DNA from: Actinophytocola sp963729115
Lineage (GTDB): Bacteria > Actinomycetota > Actinomycetes > Mycobacteriales > Pseudonocardiaceae
DNA: 64,000 bases
Direction of reading: 5' to 3'
Assembly (NCBI GenBank): GCA_963729115.1
Contig: CAVSMR010000004.1
Location: 55,257-119,256, forward strand
This document shows positions 53,639 to 64,000 of the stretch, one piece after another. The notes beneath the pieces were generated by a model. It had not been told where the DNA came from and did not search any database. It saw only the letters and a list, made by a program, of their open reading frames with translations. The stretch's first letter is position 1, and the number at the start of each line of letters is the position of its first letter. Made by a program: the position numbers and the translations under genes.

Positions 53639-53714
53639 TTGTCCACAGCCCATTTCATCGCACACCGAACCTGTCGGTGCCCTGCCGTAACGTCGAACCC
53701 GGGGGCCGGAGGCC
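53639..53714. repeat. Family 2 repeat (best promoter-like copy)
   Basis: TTGTCCACA at 53639-53647, then TGTCGGTG at 53672-53679, eight bases, TAACGT at 53688-53693, and GGGGGCCGGAGGCC. The motif is a full match to TGTCRGTG-N8-TANNNT. It lies between the convergent SDR and P55 genes and points into the 3' end of the latter. Confidence 0.75.
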
Positions 53715-53743
53715 AACCCCGCCAACGCCGCCGCCGCGGCGCC

Positions 53744-55270
53744 TCACACCTCGGCGGCCACCGCGCGTCGCCGCCCACCGATGCACAGCGCGAACAACGC
53801 GCCCACCACACACACCACCGCCGTGATCGCGAAGATCTCGCTGTACTGCGTCAGCAGCGCCTCGTTCACGGCCCGCCGGTACACGGCCATCTCCTGCGCG
53901 ACCTGCGCCTCCGACTTCCCGAACGGCAGCGGCGTGTCCAGCGACGCGGTCAGCTCGTGGAAACGGTGCAGCCCGAACGCGGCCAGCGCCGCGACCCCGA
54001 CCAGCATCCCGGTCATCCGCGCCACCACCACACCCGCGGCGGCCACCCCGTGCTGCACGGCCGGCACCATCCGCAGCGCGGCCGCCGACAGCGGCGCGAT
54101 CACCAGCCCCAGACCCAATCCGGTGATCACCAGATCGGTGTCGAGCCGAGGCAGCGACACGAACCCGAGCGAGTGCCGCGCGGACAGCACCTCCACCGGC
54201 CACCCCGAGATCAACAGGAACCCGAACGCCGCCACGAGCAGCCCGGCGAACGCCGGCCACCGGTCCCCGAGCCGCCCGGCGAGCCAGCCCCCGACGAGCG
54301 CGCCGACCGGCAGCGCCACGAGGAACCGGACCAGCAGCAGCACGCTCCCGTTGTCGTCCCGCCCGAGCAGTGTCTGGGCGAAGAGATCCACGTTGACCAG
54401 CGTCACCATCAGCGCGGCGCCGGCCGCGAGACTCGCGCCCAACGCCGCGAGGAACGGCCCGAGCCGCACCCCGCGCGTGTCGATCAGCCGCGTCTTCGCC
54501 CGGAACTCCCACGCGAGGAACGCGGCGAGCGCCACCGCGGCGCCGATCAGCAGCGGCACGCCCCAGCTCGGCAGCACCTGGTTGCGCGGGTCCGGGTTGT
54601 ACAGCCCGATCACCAGCAACCCGAGCATCACCGCGAGCAACGTCGCGCCGACGATGTCCACCTTCGGGCGTTCCCCGGTCGGGTCACGGCGAGCCGGCAC
54701 GGTGAACTGCACGGCCACCATCGCGATCACCGCGAGCGGCACGTTCACCCAGAACACCCCGCGCCAGCCGGCCACCGCCGCGATCGCGATCCCGTACAGC
54801 GGCCCGAGCACACTGCCCAGCTCCTGTGCGGCGCCGACCGCGCCGAGCACTGCCGTCCGCCGCGCGGCCGCCCACAGGTCCGCGGCCAGCGCCATCGTCA
54901 CCGGCAGCAGCGCGCCGCTCGCCACGCCCTGGATCACCCGACCGGTGACGAGCGTGCCGAGGTCGCCGGCGATCGCCGTGACCACCGACCCGACGAGGAA
55001 CCCGAGCAGGCACGCCTGCAGCAGCAGCTTGCGGCCGAACCGGTCCGACGCCTGCCCGAGCAGCGGCATCGCGGCCACGTAGCCCAGCAGGTAACCCGTC
55101 ACCACCGGGGTGACACGCTCGAGCCGGTTCAGCGGTATCTGCAGGTCGTCGATGATCTGCCGCAGCACGCTGACCACGACGTACGTGTCGAGCGCGCCGA
55201 GCAGCACGGCCAGGCCGCCGGCGCCGATCGCGACCGCGCGACTGCGGCCCCGCGTCTCGACCAACGTCAC
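53744..55270 (-). CDS. P55-like MFS transporter, partner of LprG
   Basis: 508 residues from GTG 55270, overlapping the LprG-like stop (GTGA). About 14 transmembrane helices, DHA2-type; motif A-like GQASDRFGRKLLLQ and motif C-like WRGVFWVNVPLA. In mycobacteria the lprG-P55 (Rv1411c-Rv1410c) operon moves triacylglycerides and lipoglycans to the outer envelope and affects drug tolerance. The same gene order here supports that role; the cargo in this organism is inferred. Confidence 0.87.
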   Translation of the reverse strand: MTLVETRGRSRAVAIGAGGLAVLLGALDTYVVVSVLRQIIDDLQIPLNRLERVTPVVTGYLLGYVAAMPLLGQASDRFGRKLLLQACLLGFLVGSVVTAIAGDLGTLVTGRVIQGVASGALLPVTMALAADLWAAARRTAVLGAVGAAQELGSVLGPLYGIAIAAVAGWRGVFWVNVPLAVIAMVAVQFTVPARRDPTGERPKVDIVGATLLAVMLGLLVIGLYNPDPRNQVLPSWGVPLLIGAAVALAAFLAWEFRAKTRLIDTRGVRLGPFLAALGASLAAGAALMVTLVNVDLFAQTLLGRDDNGSVLLLVRFLVALPVGALVGGWLAGRLGDRWPAFAGLLVAAFGFLLISGWPVEVLSARHSLGFVSLPRLDTDLVITGLGLGLVIAPLSAAALRMVPAVQHGVAAAGVVVARMTGMLVGVAALAAFGLHRFHELTASLDTPLPFGKSEAQVAQEMAVYRRAVNEALLTQYSEIFAITAVVCVVGALFALCIGGRRRAVAAEV

Positions 55271-55968
55271 TGCGGCGCCGTGATCGTGACCTGCTTGTCG
55301 ATGTCCGACAGCGTGACGTCGACCGTCGGGTCGCCTTCGCCGGGCACTCGCACACTCGCCTTCACCGGCTGGTGCTCGCCGTCCTGCCGCAGCCAGAAGG
55401 TGATGTCGACGTCGGAGTCGATGCCCGGCACGAGGCTCGACACCACGTCCTTCGTGACGCGGCCGGTGACCTTGTAGGTCGCCGTGCCCTCGATGTCCTC
55501 GGTGCCCTCCGTCTTCGGGTTCTGCACGCTGGCCAGCACCTTCGCGATGCCGCGGTCCGGGTCGAGGATCGCGGCCGGGTCGTACAGGTTGCGCACCAGC
55601 GACGCGGGCAGCTGCTGGTAGTCGCCGGTCGGGCCCTTCACGTAGAGGGAGTCGTCGACCAGCACGAACTCGCCCTCGAACAGGTCGCCCATCAGCTCCA
55701 TCGACACCGTGCCCTTGGCGGCGCCGGCCGGCCCGCCCTCGCGGGTCAGGTCGCCGTCGGCCTCCCGCACGGAAAGACCGGGCACCTCACCGTTGACCTT
55801 GAGGGTGAAGTGGGCGCTCGTGATGTCCGCGGTCGCCGCGGCGGCGTCCTTGAGCAGCGCGGCGCCGTCGGGCTGCGAGCCGTTGTCCGCGGGCGGGTCG
55901 TCCGAGGAGCAGGCCGTGGCGACCGCGGCGGTGAGCGCGAGCGTGGCGAGCAGAATCCGGCGCATCAT
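55267..55968 (-). CDS. lprG: LprG-like lipoprotein
   Basis: 233 residues from ATG 55968 (the following ATG 55965 is equivalent). Lipoprotein signal with lipobox ATAC (RILLATLALTAAVATACSSDD), then an LppX/LprAFG-type domain (ALLKDAAAATADITSAHFTLKVNGEVPGLSVREADGDL ... GEFVLVDDSLYVKG ... FWLRQDGEHQPVKASV). This fold has a hydrophobic cavity that carries acylated lipids. Coupled to P55. Confidence 0.9.
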   Translation of the reverse strand: MMRRILLATLALTAAVATACSSDDPPADNGSQPDGAALLKDAAAATADITSAHFTLKVNGEVPGLSVREADGDLTREGGPAGAAKGTVSMELMGDLFEGEFVLVDDSLYVKGPTGDYQQLPASLVRNLYDPAAILDPDRGIAKVLASVQNPKTEGTEDIEGTATYKVTGRVTKDVVSSLVPGIDSDVDITFWLRQDGEHQPVKASVRVPGEGDPTVDVTLSDIDKQVTITAPQ

Positions 55969-56002
55969 GCGGGAATCGTAGGGCTGTGCCGCTGAGAACG
56001 GT

Positions 56003-56962
56003 TCAGCCGGCGCGGAACGTTTTCCGGTACGCCAGCGGCGAGACACCGATCGAGGCCCGCATGTGCTGCCGCAGCGACGCGCCGGTGCCGAGCCCCGCCC
56101 GCGCCGCGACCGTGTCGACGGCGAGGTCGGTGGTCTCCAGCAGGTGTCGCGCGTGCTCGATCCGCTGCTGGGTGAGCCACGTGCCCGGCGACATCCCGGT
56201 CTCCGCGCGGAACCGCCGGGAGAACGTGCGCACGCTCATCCGCGCGTGCGCCGCGAGCGCGGCGAGGTCGAGCGCGGCGTCCAGCCTGCTCAGCGCCCAC
56301 GCCCTGGTCGGCGCCGTGCCCTCCGTGCCGGGGTCGGGCACCTGCCGGTCGATGTACTGCGACTGGCCGCCCTCGCGCCACGGCGGCACCACGCAGTACC
56401 GCGCGGCCCGGTTGGCCACCTCGCTGCCGTGGTCGCGGCGGATGACGTGCAGACACAGGTCGACGCCCGCGCCGAGGCCGGCCGACGTCAGCACGTCGCC
56501 GTCGTCGACGAAGAGAACGTTCTCGTTGACCAACACTTTCGGGTACAACTCGCGGAACTCGTCGGCGTGCGCCCAGTGCGTGGTCGCGGGCCGGCCGTCG
56601 AGGAGGCCGGCCGCGCCGAGCACGAACGCGCCCGTGCAGATCGACATGATCCTGGCCTGTGAAGGGATCGTGGCCAGGGCCGCCGCGATCTCGGCCGGGA
56701 TCGTGCCGTGCCGGCGCGGCCCGGCGACGCGGGTGCCCGGGATGATCACCGTGTCCGCCTCGGCCAGTATCGAAGCGTCATGGTCGGGCACCATCGTGTA
56801 GCCCGACATCACCCGGATCGGTGACCGGTCCAGCCCACAGATACGGATGTCGTACAGCCGTTCGCCGTCCCGGTCGGTGGCCTCGGCGAAGATCTGCGGT
56901 GGGATCGACATGTCGTAGCCGATCACCGCGCCGAGCGCGAGCACCGCGATCCGATGGGTCAT
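56003..56962 (-). CDS. GlxA-type transcriptional regulator (DJ-1/PfpI plus AraC domain)
   Basis: 319 residues from ATG 56962. The N-terminal DJ-1/PfpI-like domain (VLALGAVIGYDMSIPPQIFAEA ... IMSICTGAFVLGAAGLLDGRPATTHW, with the nucleophile-elbow Cys in SICTGAF) precedes an AraC helix-turn-helix pair (MSVRTFSRRFRAETGMSPGTWL; VAARAGLGTGASLRQHMRASIGVSPLAYRKTF). Divergent from an MFS gene; an inverted repeat overlaps its start and fills the gap, so it probably regulates itself and that transporter. Confidence 0.9.
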   Translation of the reverse strand: MTHRIAVLALGAVIGYDMSIPPQIFAEATDRDGERLYDIRICGLDRSPIRVMSGYTMVPDHDASILAEADTVIIPGTRVAGPRRHGTIPAEIAAALATIPSQARIMSICTGAFVLGAAGLLDGRPATTHWAHADEFRELYPKVLVNENVLFVDDGDVLTSAGLGAGVDLCLHVIRRDHGSEVANRAARYCVVPPWREGGQSQYIDRQVPDPGTEGTAPTRAWALSRLDAALDLAALAAHARMSVRTFSRRFRAETGMSPGTWLTQQRIEHARHLLETTDLAVDTVAARAGLGTGASLRQHMRASIGVSPLAYRKTFRAG

Positions 56963-56996
56963 GGCCAGATTCTTCCAGATATTGGCGATCTGGCCA
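56962..56996. promoter_or_regulatory. Putative operator: perfect 9-bp inverted repeat in the divergent gap
   Basis: TGGCCAGAT at 56962-56970 and ATCTGGCCA at 56988-56996, 17 bp apart, with a further near-palindrome CCAGATATTGG at 56975-56985 at the centre. It overlaps the first base of the regulator's start codon and ends 18 bp before the MFS ATG, so a bound regulator could block both genes. Confidence 0.6.
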
Positions 56997-57014
56997 CTCG
57001 TTCTCGGCGAAAAG

Positions 57015-58355
57015 ATGTCGCACGCTCTGTTCGTGACTCAGCTCGAGCCGCTGACGCGGCCTGTTCGGACCCGGTTCCACTGGGCGTGGCTGGTTGCCGT
57101 CGCCGCGTTCGTGACGCTCATCGGCGCGGCGGGCTTCCGCGCGGTGCCCAGCGTGCTGATCGACCCGCTGCACGAGGAGTTCGGCTGGTCACGGGCCACG
57201 ATCTCGGCCGCCGTGTCGGTCAACCTGGTGCTGTTCGGGGTGATCTCGCCGTTCGCGGCCGCGCTCATGGACCGGCTCGGCATGCGCCGCGTGGTCGCCG
57301 GCGCGCTCGTGCTGGTCGCCGCCGGCAGCGGGCTCACGGTGTTCATGACCGCGAGCTGGCAGCTGCTGCTGTGCTGGGGCGTGCTGGTCGGCGTCGGCAC
57401 CGGCTCGATGTCGATGGCGTTCGTCGCGACGGTCACCGGTCGCTGGTTCGTGAAGCACCGGGGCCTGGTCAGCGGCGTGCTGACGGCCGCGGGCGCCACC
57501 GGCCAGCTGGTGTTCCTGCCGCTGGTCGCCGCGCTCGCCACCGACCACGGCTGGCGCACGCCGGCACTGGTGGTCGCGGCGGCCGCGGTCGCGGTCGTCC
57601 CGCTGGTGCTGCTCCTGCTGCGGGACCACCCGAGCGACGTCGGCACCACGGCGTACGGAGCTTCACCCGAAGAGGTGGCGAAGCCGACGGGCCCGGTCAC
57701 CGGGAGCAGCGCGCTGCGCGCGGTCCGCTCACTCGTCGCGGCCGCGCGCACGAGGACCTTCTGGCTGCTCGCCGCCGGCTTCGCGATCTGCGGCGCCTCC
57801 ACGAACGGCCTGGTCGGCACCCATTTCGTGTCGGCGGCGCACGATCACGGCATGCCGCACACGACCGCGGCGTCGCTGCTCGCGCTGATCGGCATCTTCG
57901 ACGTCGCCGGCACGATCTTCTCCGGTTGGCTCACCGATCGGGTGGATCCGCGGCTACTCCTCGGCGGCTACTACACGCTGCGCGGGCTGTCGCTGCTGAT
58001 CCTGCCGTCGCTGTTCGCGCCGGGCACCGAGCCGTCGATGTGGGTGTTCATCGTCTTCTACGGCCTGGACTGGATCGCGACCGTGCCGCCGACCGTCGCC
58101 CTGTGCCGCAACCGCTTCGGGGACGCGGGACCGGTCGTGTTCGGCTGGGTCTTCGCGTCCCACCAGATCGGCGCGGCGCTCGCCGCGGTCGCCGCCGGCG
58201 CGATCCGCGACACACAGGGCGGCTACGACCTGGCCTGGTACTTCGCGGGTGGCCTGTGTGTCATCGCCGCGCTGCTGTCCATCGCCATTCGCCGCCATTC
58301 GCCCGATCCGGGAACCCGCGCGGCCCGAAACACGCAGTTAACACGATCTACCTAG
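57015..58355 (+). CDS. MFS transporter divergent from the GlxA-type regulator
   Basis: 446 residues from ATG 57015; an earlier in-frame ATG (56961) would begin inside the operator and adds a poor extension. Twelve predicted helices; the first begins at WAWLVAVAAFVTLIGAAGF. VPSVLIDPLHEEFGWSRATISAAVSVNL resembles the monocarboxylate/oxalate-formate antiporter branch (OFA-like). The substrate is unknown and probably regulates the neighbouring GlxA-type protein. Confidence 0.87.
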   Translation: MSHALFVTQLEPLTRPVRTRFHWAWLVAVAAFVTLIGAAGFRAVPSVLIDPLHEEFGWSRATISAAVSVNLVLFGVISPFAAALMDRLGMRRVVAGALVLVAAGSGLTVFMTASWQLLLCWGVLVGVGTGSMSMAFVATVTGRWFVKHRGLVSGVLTAAGATGQLVFLPLVAALATDHGWRTPALVVAAAAVAVVPLVLLLLRDHPSDVGTTAYGASPEEVAKPTGPVTGSSALRAVRSLVAAARTRTFWLLAAGFAICGASTNGLVGTHFVSAAHDHGMPHTTAASLLALIGIFDVAGTIFSGWLTDRVDPRLLLGGYYTLRGLSLLILPSLFAPGTEPSMWVFIVFYGLDWIATVPPTVALCRNRFGDAGPVVFGWVFASHQIGAALAAVAAGAIRDTQGGYDLAWYFAGGLCVIAALLSIAIRRHSPDPGTRAARNTQLTRST

Positions 58356-58358
58356 GCT
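58353..58358 (+). promoter_or_regulatory. -10 hexamer (TAGGCT) of glnA2
   Basis: TAGGCT overlaps the last codons and stop of the MFS gene and ends 7 nt before ATG 58366, a leaderless layout; it gives glnA2 its own promoter despite the 10-bp gap to the MFS gene. Confidence 0.45.
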
Positions 58359-58365
58359 GCGCGGC

Positions 58366-59712
58366 ATGGATCGTCAGCAAGAGTTCGTCCTGCGCACACT
58401 CGAGGAACGCGACATCCGGTTCGTGCGCCTGTGGTTCACCGACGTGCTGGGCTTCCTGAAGTCCGTCGCGGTCGCGCCGGCCGAGCTGGAAGGCGCGTTC
58501 GCGGAGGGCATCGGCTTCGACGGCTCGGCGATCGAGGGCTTCGCCAGGGTGTACGAGTCGGACATGATCGCGCGCCCCGACCCCGCGACGTTCCAGGTGC
58601 TGCCGTGGGAGGACCCGCAGGGCCACCACTACGCGGCGCGGATGTTCTGCGACATCGCCATGCCGGACAGCTCGCCGTCGTGGGCCGACCCCCGGCACGT
58701 GCTGCGCAGGACGCTGGCCAAGGCCAGCGAGGCGGGGTTCACCTGCTACGTCCATCCGGAGATCGAGTTCTTCCTGCTGCTCAGCGACGTCCCGGAGGAC
58801 GGCCGCGAGCCGACGCCCGCGGACAACGGCGGGTACTTCGACCAGGCGAGCCACGCGACCGCGACGCACTTCCGGCGGCACGCGATCGAGACGCTCGAGG
58901 CGATGGGCATATCAGTCGAGTTCTCCCACCACGAGGGAGCCCCTGGTCAGCAGGAGATCGACCTGCGGTATGCGGACGCGCTGACGATGGCCGACAACGT
59001 GATGACGTTCCGGTACGTGGTGAAGGAGGTCGCGCTCACGCAGGGCGTGCGCGCGTCGTTCATGCCCAAGCCGTTCACCGACCAGCCGGGCTCGGGCATG
59101 CACACGCACGTGAGCCTGTTCGAGGGCGACCAGAACGCCTTCTACGACAGCGAGGACCCGTACGAGCTCTCGGCGACGGGCAAGGCGTTCGTCGCCGGGC
59201 TGCTCAAGCACGCCCGCGAGATCTCCGCGGTCACGAACCAGTGGGTCAACTCCTACAAGCGCCTGATCGTGGGCGGCGAGGCGCCGACCGCCGTCTGCTG
59301 GGGTCATGCGAACCGGTCCGCCCTGGTCAGAGTGCCGATGTACTCGCCGGGCAAGGCGTCGTCCCGGCGCGTGGAGATCCGCAGCCTCGACTCGGCGTGC
59401 AACCCGTACCTGGCGTACGCGGTCATCCTGGCCGCGGGGCTGAAGGGCGTCGAGGAGGGCTACGAGCTGCCGCCGGCGGCCGAGGACGACGTGTGGTCGC
59501 TGACCGACTCGGAGCGTCGCGCGGCCGGTTACGCGCACCTGCCCCAGAACCTGGGGGAGGCCCTTGCCGAGATGGAGGGGTCCGAGCTTCTGGCCGAGAC
59601 CCTCGGCGAACACGTCTTTGATTTTTTTCTTCGGAACAAGCGCAACGAGTGGGACGCGTACCGGCGGTCGGTGACCCCCTACGAGCTGCGGACATTGCTT
59701 CCGCTGTTGTAG
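58366..59712 (+). CDS. glnA2: Glutamine synthetase, type I, GlnA2-like
   Basis: 448 residues from ATG 58366, close to the 446 of M. tuberculosis GlnA2 and shorter than GlnA1 (478). Seen: GIGFDGSAIEGFARV, HPEIEFFLL (metal Glu), EFSHHEGAPGQQEIDLRYADAL, PGSGMHTHVSLFEGDQN (metal His), NSYKRLIVGGEAPTAVCWGHANRSALVRVP and SRRVEIRSLDSACNPYLAYA. The adenylylation-site region reads ELPPAAEDDVWSLT and lacks the Tyr of the NLYDLP motif, so regulation by GlnE is not expected. A gamma-glutamylation role other than ammonia assimilation is possible for this subgroup. Confidence 0.92.
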   Translation: MDRQQEFVLRTLEERDIRFVRLWFTDVLGFLKSVAVAPAELEGAFAEGIGFDGSAIEGFARVYESDMIARPDPATFQVLPWEDPQGHHYAARMFCDIAMPDSSPSWADPRHVLRRTLAKASEAGFTCYVHPEIEFFLLLSDVPEDGREPTPADNGGYFDQASHATATHFRRHAIETLEAMGISVEFSHHEGAPGQQEIDLRYADALTMADNVMTFRYVVKEVALTQGVRASFMPKPFTDQPGSGMHTHVSLFEGDQNAFYDSEDPYELSATGKAFVAGLLKHAREISAVTNQWVNSYKRLIVGGEAPTAVCWGHANRSALVRVPMYSPGKASSRRVEIRSLDSACNPYLAYAVILAAGLKGVEEGYELPPAAEDDVWSLTDSERRAAGYAHLPQNLGEALAEMEGSELLAETLGEHVFDFFLRNKRNEWDAYRRSVTPYELRTLLPLL

Positions 59713-59736
59713 CCCGCAGGCCGCTGACCAGCCGAT

Positions 59737-59766
59737 TTGACTTCTGCATCGACGACTCGCTAACTT
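59737..59766 (+). promoter_or_regulatory. rRNA promoter candidate, distal
   Basis: TTGACT at 59737-59742 and TAACTT at 59761-59766, 18 bp apart, about 400 bp before 16S. Confidence 0.5.
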
Positions 59767-59882
59767 TCTCCATGTCGCAAGGCGCGGCGGACAGGTCAGG
59801 AACTAGCAAGCCAGACCGGGTTCGACGCGAAAGTCCGGCCCCTGATACACTTCAGTGGCTGGATGGAGCTGGGCCAAGCGGT

Positions 59883-59911
59883 TTGACACCGCGAGACGGA
59901 CCAGGTAGCCT
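59883..59911 (+). promoter_or_regulatory. rRNA promoter candidate, proximal
   Basis: TTGACA at 59883-59888 and TAGCCT at 59906-59911 with exactly 17 bp between: a near-consensus housekeeping promoter, about 240 bp upstream of mature 16S. Confidence 0.7.
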
Positions 59912-60161
59912 AGAGCGGCGCTGCAGAACCGGTAAGCCTCCCAAGTGGGACCGTCTCAGGTCCCCCAAGCAGGGATGACGGGTCTGCGTAGCGGTAAACC
60001 AACTGACGTCTCACAGAGCATGTCGCAGTTGCGGCATGTAATGTCCGAACGTGTGTTGTTTGAGAACTCAACAGTGTGCCGATTCAAAATGCTAGTGAGC
60101 TTGTGCCTGGCCTCTTTTGAGAGGATAGGTATTTTGCTGGGATGAGTTTTTCAACAAAGCA

Positions 60162-64000
<3,839 letters not shown>

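Larger units (their letters stand above)
59713..60161. other. rRNA operon promoter and leader region
   Basis: About 450 bp without a gene. It contains two candidate promoters (59737-59766 and 59883-59911), a possible third -10 (TACACT at 59846-59851), and a leader with an antitermination-like TTGTTTGAGAACTCAACAGTG near 60056-60077, of the kind found before actinobacterial 16S genes (boxA region). Confidence 0.7.

Overview
The window is a high-GC (about 70%) actinobacterial chromosome segment. GTG starts are frequent, genes are packed with ATGA/GTGA overlaps, and the right end enters an rRNA operon. The 16S sequence and gene order point to Pseudonocardiales (Pseudonocardiaceae; a Lentzea/Saccharothrix-like organism is my guess, not proven). 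Several blocks keep the order known from Mycobacterium tuberculosis: Rv3204-Rv3199c (alkyltransferase-like protein, AdnA, AdnB, channel, NudC), Rv2228c-Rv2236c (RNase HI/phosphatase, zinc ribbon, Nif3-like, CobC, PtpA, SURF1, CobD), Rv1411c-Rv1410c (LprG-P55), plus panB and glnA2.

Layout. 1-9.6 kb: 3' part of a pirin gene, an alkyltransferase-like protein, the AdnAB helicase-nuclease pair (six apparent frameshifts), a small secreted protein with LAS/M15-type zinc motifs and a TrkA-N potassium channel. 9.6-15.9 kb: envelope genes (small membrane protein, zinc metallopeptidase, DUF2207 protein) and a WXG100-like/YbaB trio. 16-20.5 kb: an M16 peptidase pair, NudC and two tubby/LURP-like paralogues. 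20.5-28.6 kb: cobD, SURF1, a kinase-like protein, a low-molecular-weight phosphatase, DUF2000/AraC, and the cobC/nif3/zinc-ribbon/RNase H operon. 28.8-29.2 kb: RNase P RNA. 30.1-38.2 kb: a compact, co-directional type IV secretion-like cluster (VirB2/VirB3-like membrane proteins, VirB4-like ATPase, a 27-codon coupled micro-ORF, VirB6/TrbL-like, VirB8/TcpC-like, VirB1-like NlpC/P60 hydrolase, one unknown) with no relaxase or coupling protein in view. 38.4-43.8 kb: RNB ribonuclease, F420:NADPH reductase, DUF4326, BtuF-like protein, proline iminopeptidase and a GST-like enzyme. 44.1-59.7 kb: sigma factor, panB, a lipoprotein, nadE, secA2, a Tap-like hydrolase, an SDR, P55-LprG, a GlxA-type regulator with a divergent MFS gene, and glnA2. 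59.7-64 kb: rRNA promoters and leader, 16S, a spacer without tRNA, and the 5' part of 23S.

Two families of intergenic repeats stand out. Family 1 is built of about 22-bp GAGTCC...CGTTC units, usually as an inverted repeat with arms of about 41 bp, and sits directly after stop codons at five places. Family 2 combines TTGTCCACA (DnaA-box-like) sequences with a motif matching the mycobacterial RecA-independent DNA-damage promoter (TGTCRGTG-N8-TANNNT) at strictly constant spacing; six copies lie in three gene-end intervals. Many genes also carry a TANNNT hexamer 6-8 nt before the start codon, which suggests leaderless transcription. All twelve apparent frameshifts lie in the first 34.3 kb and most are single-base insertions, so sequencing error is likely.
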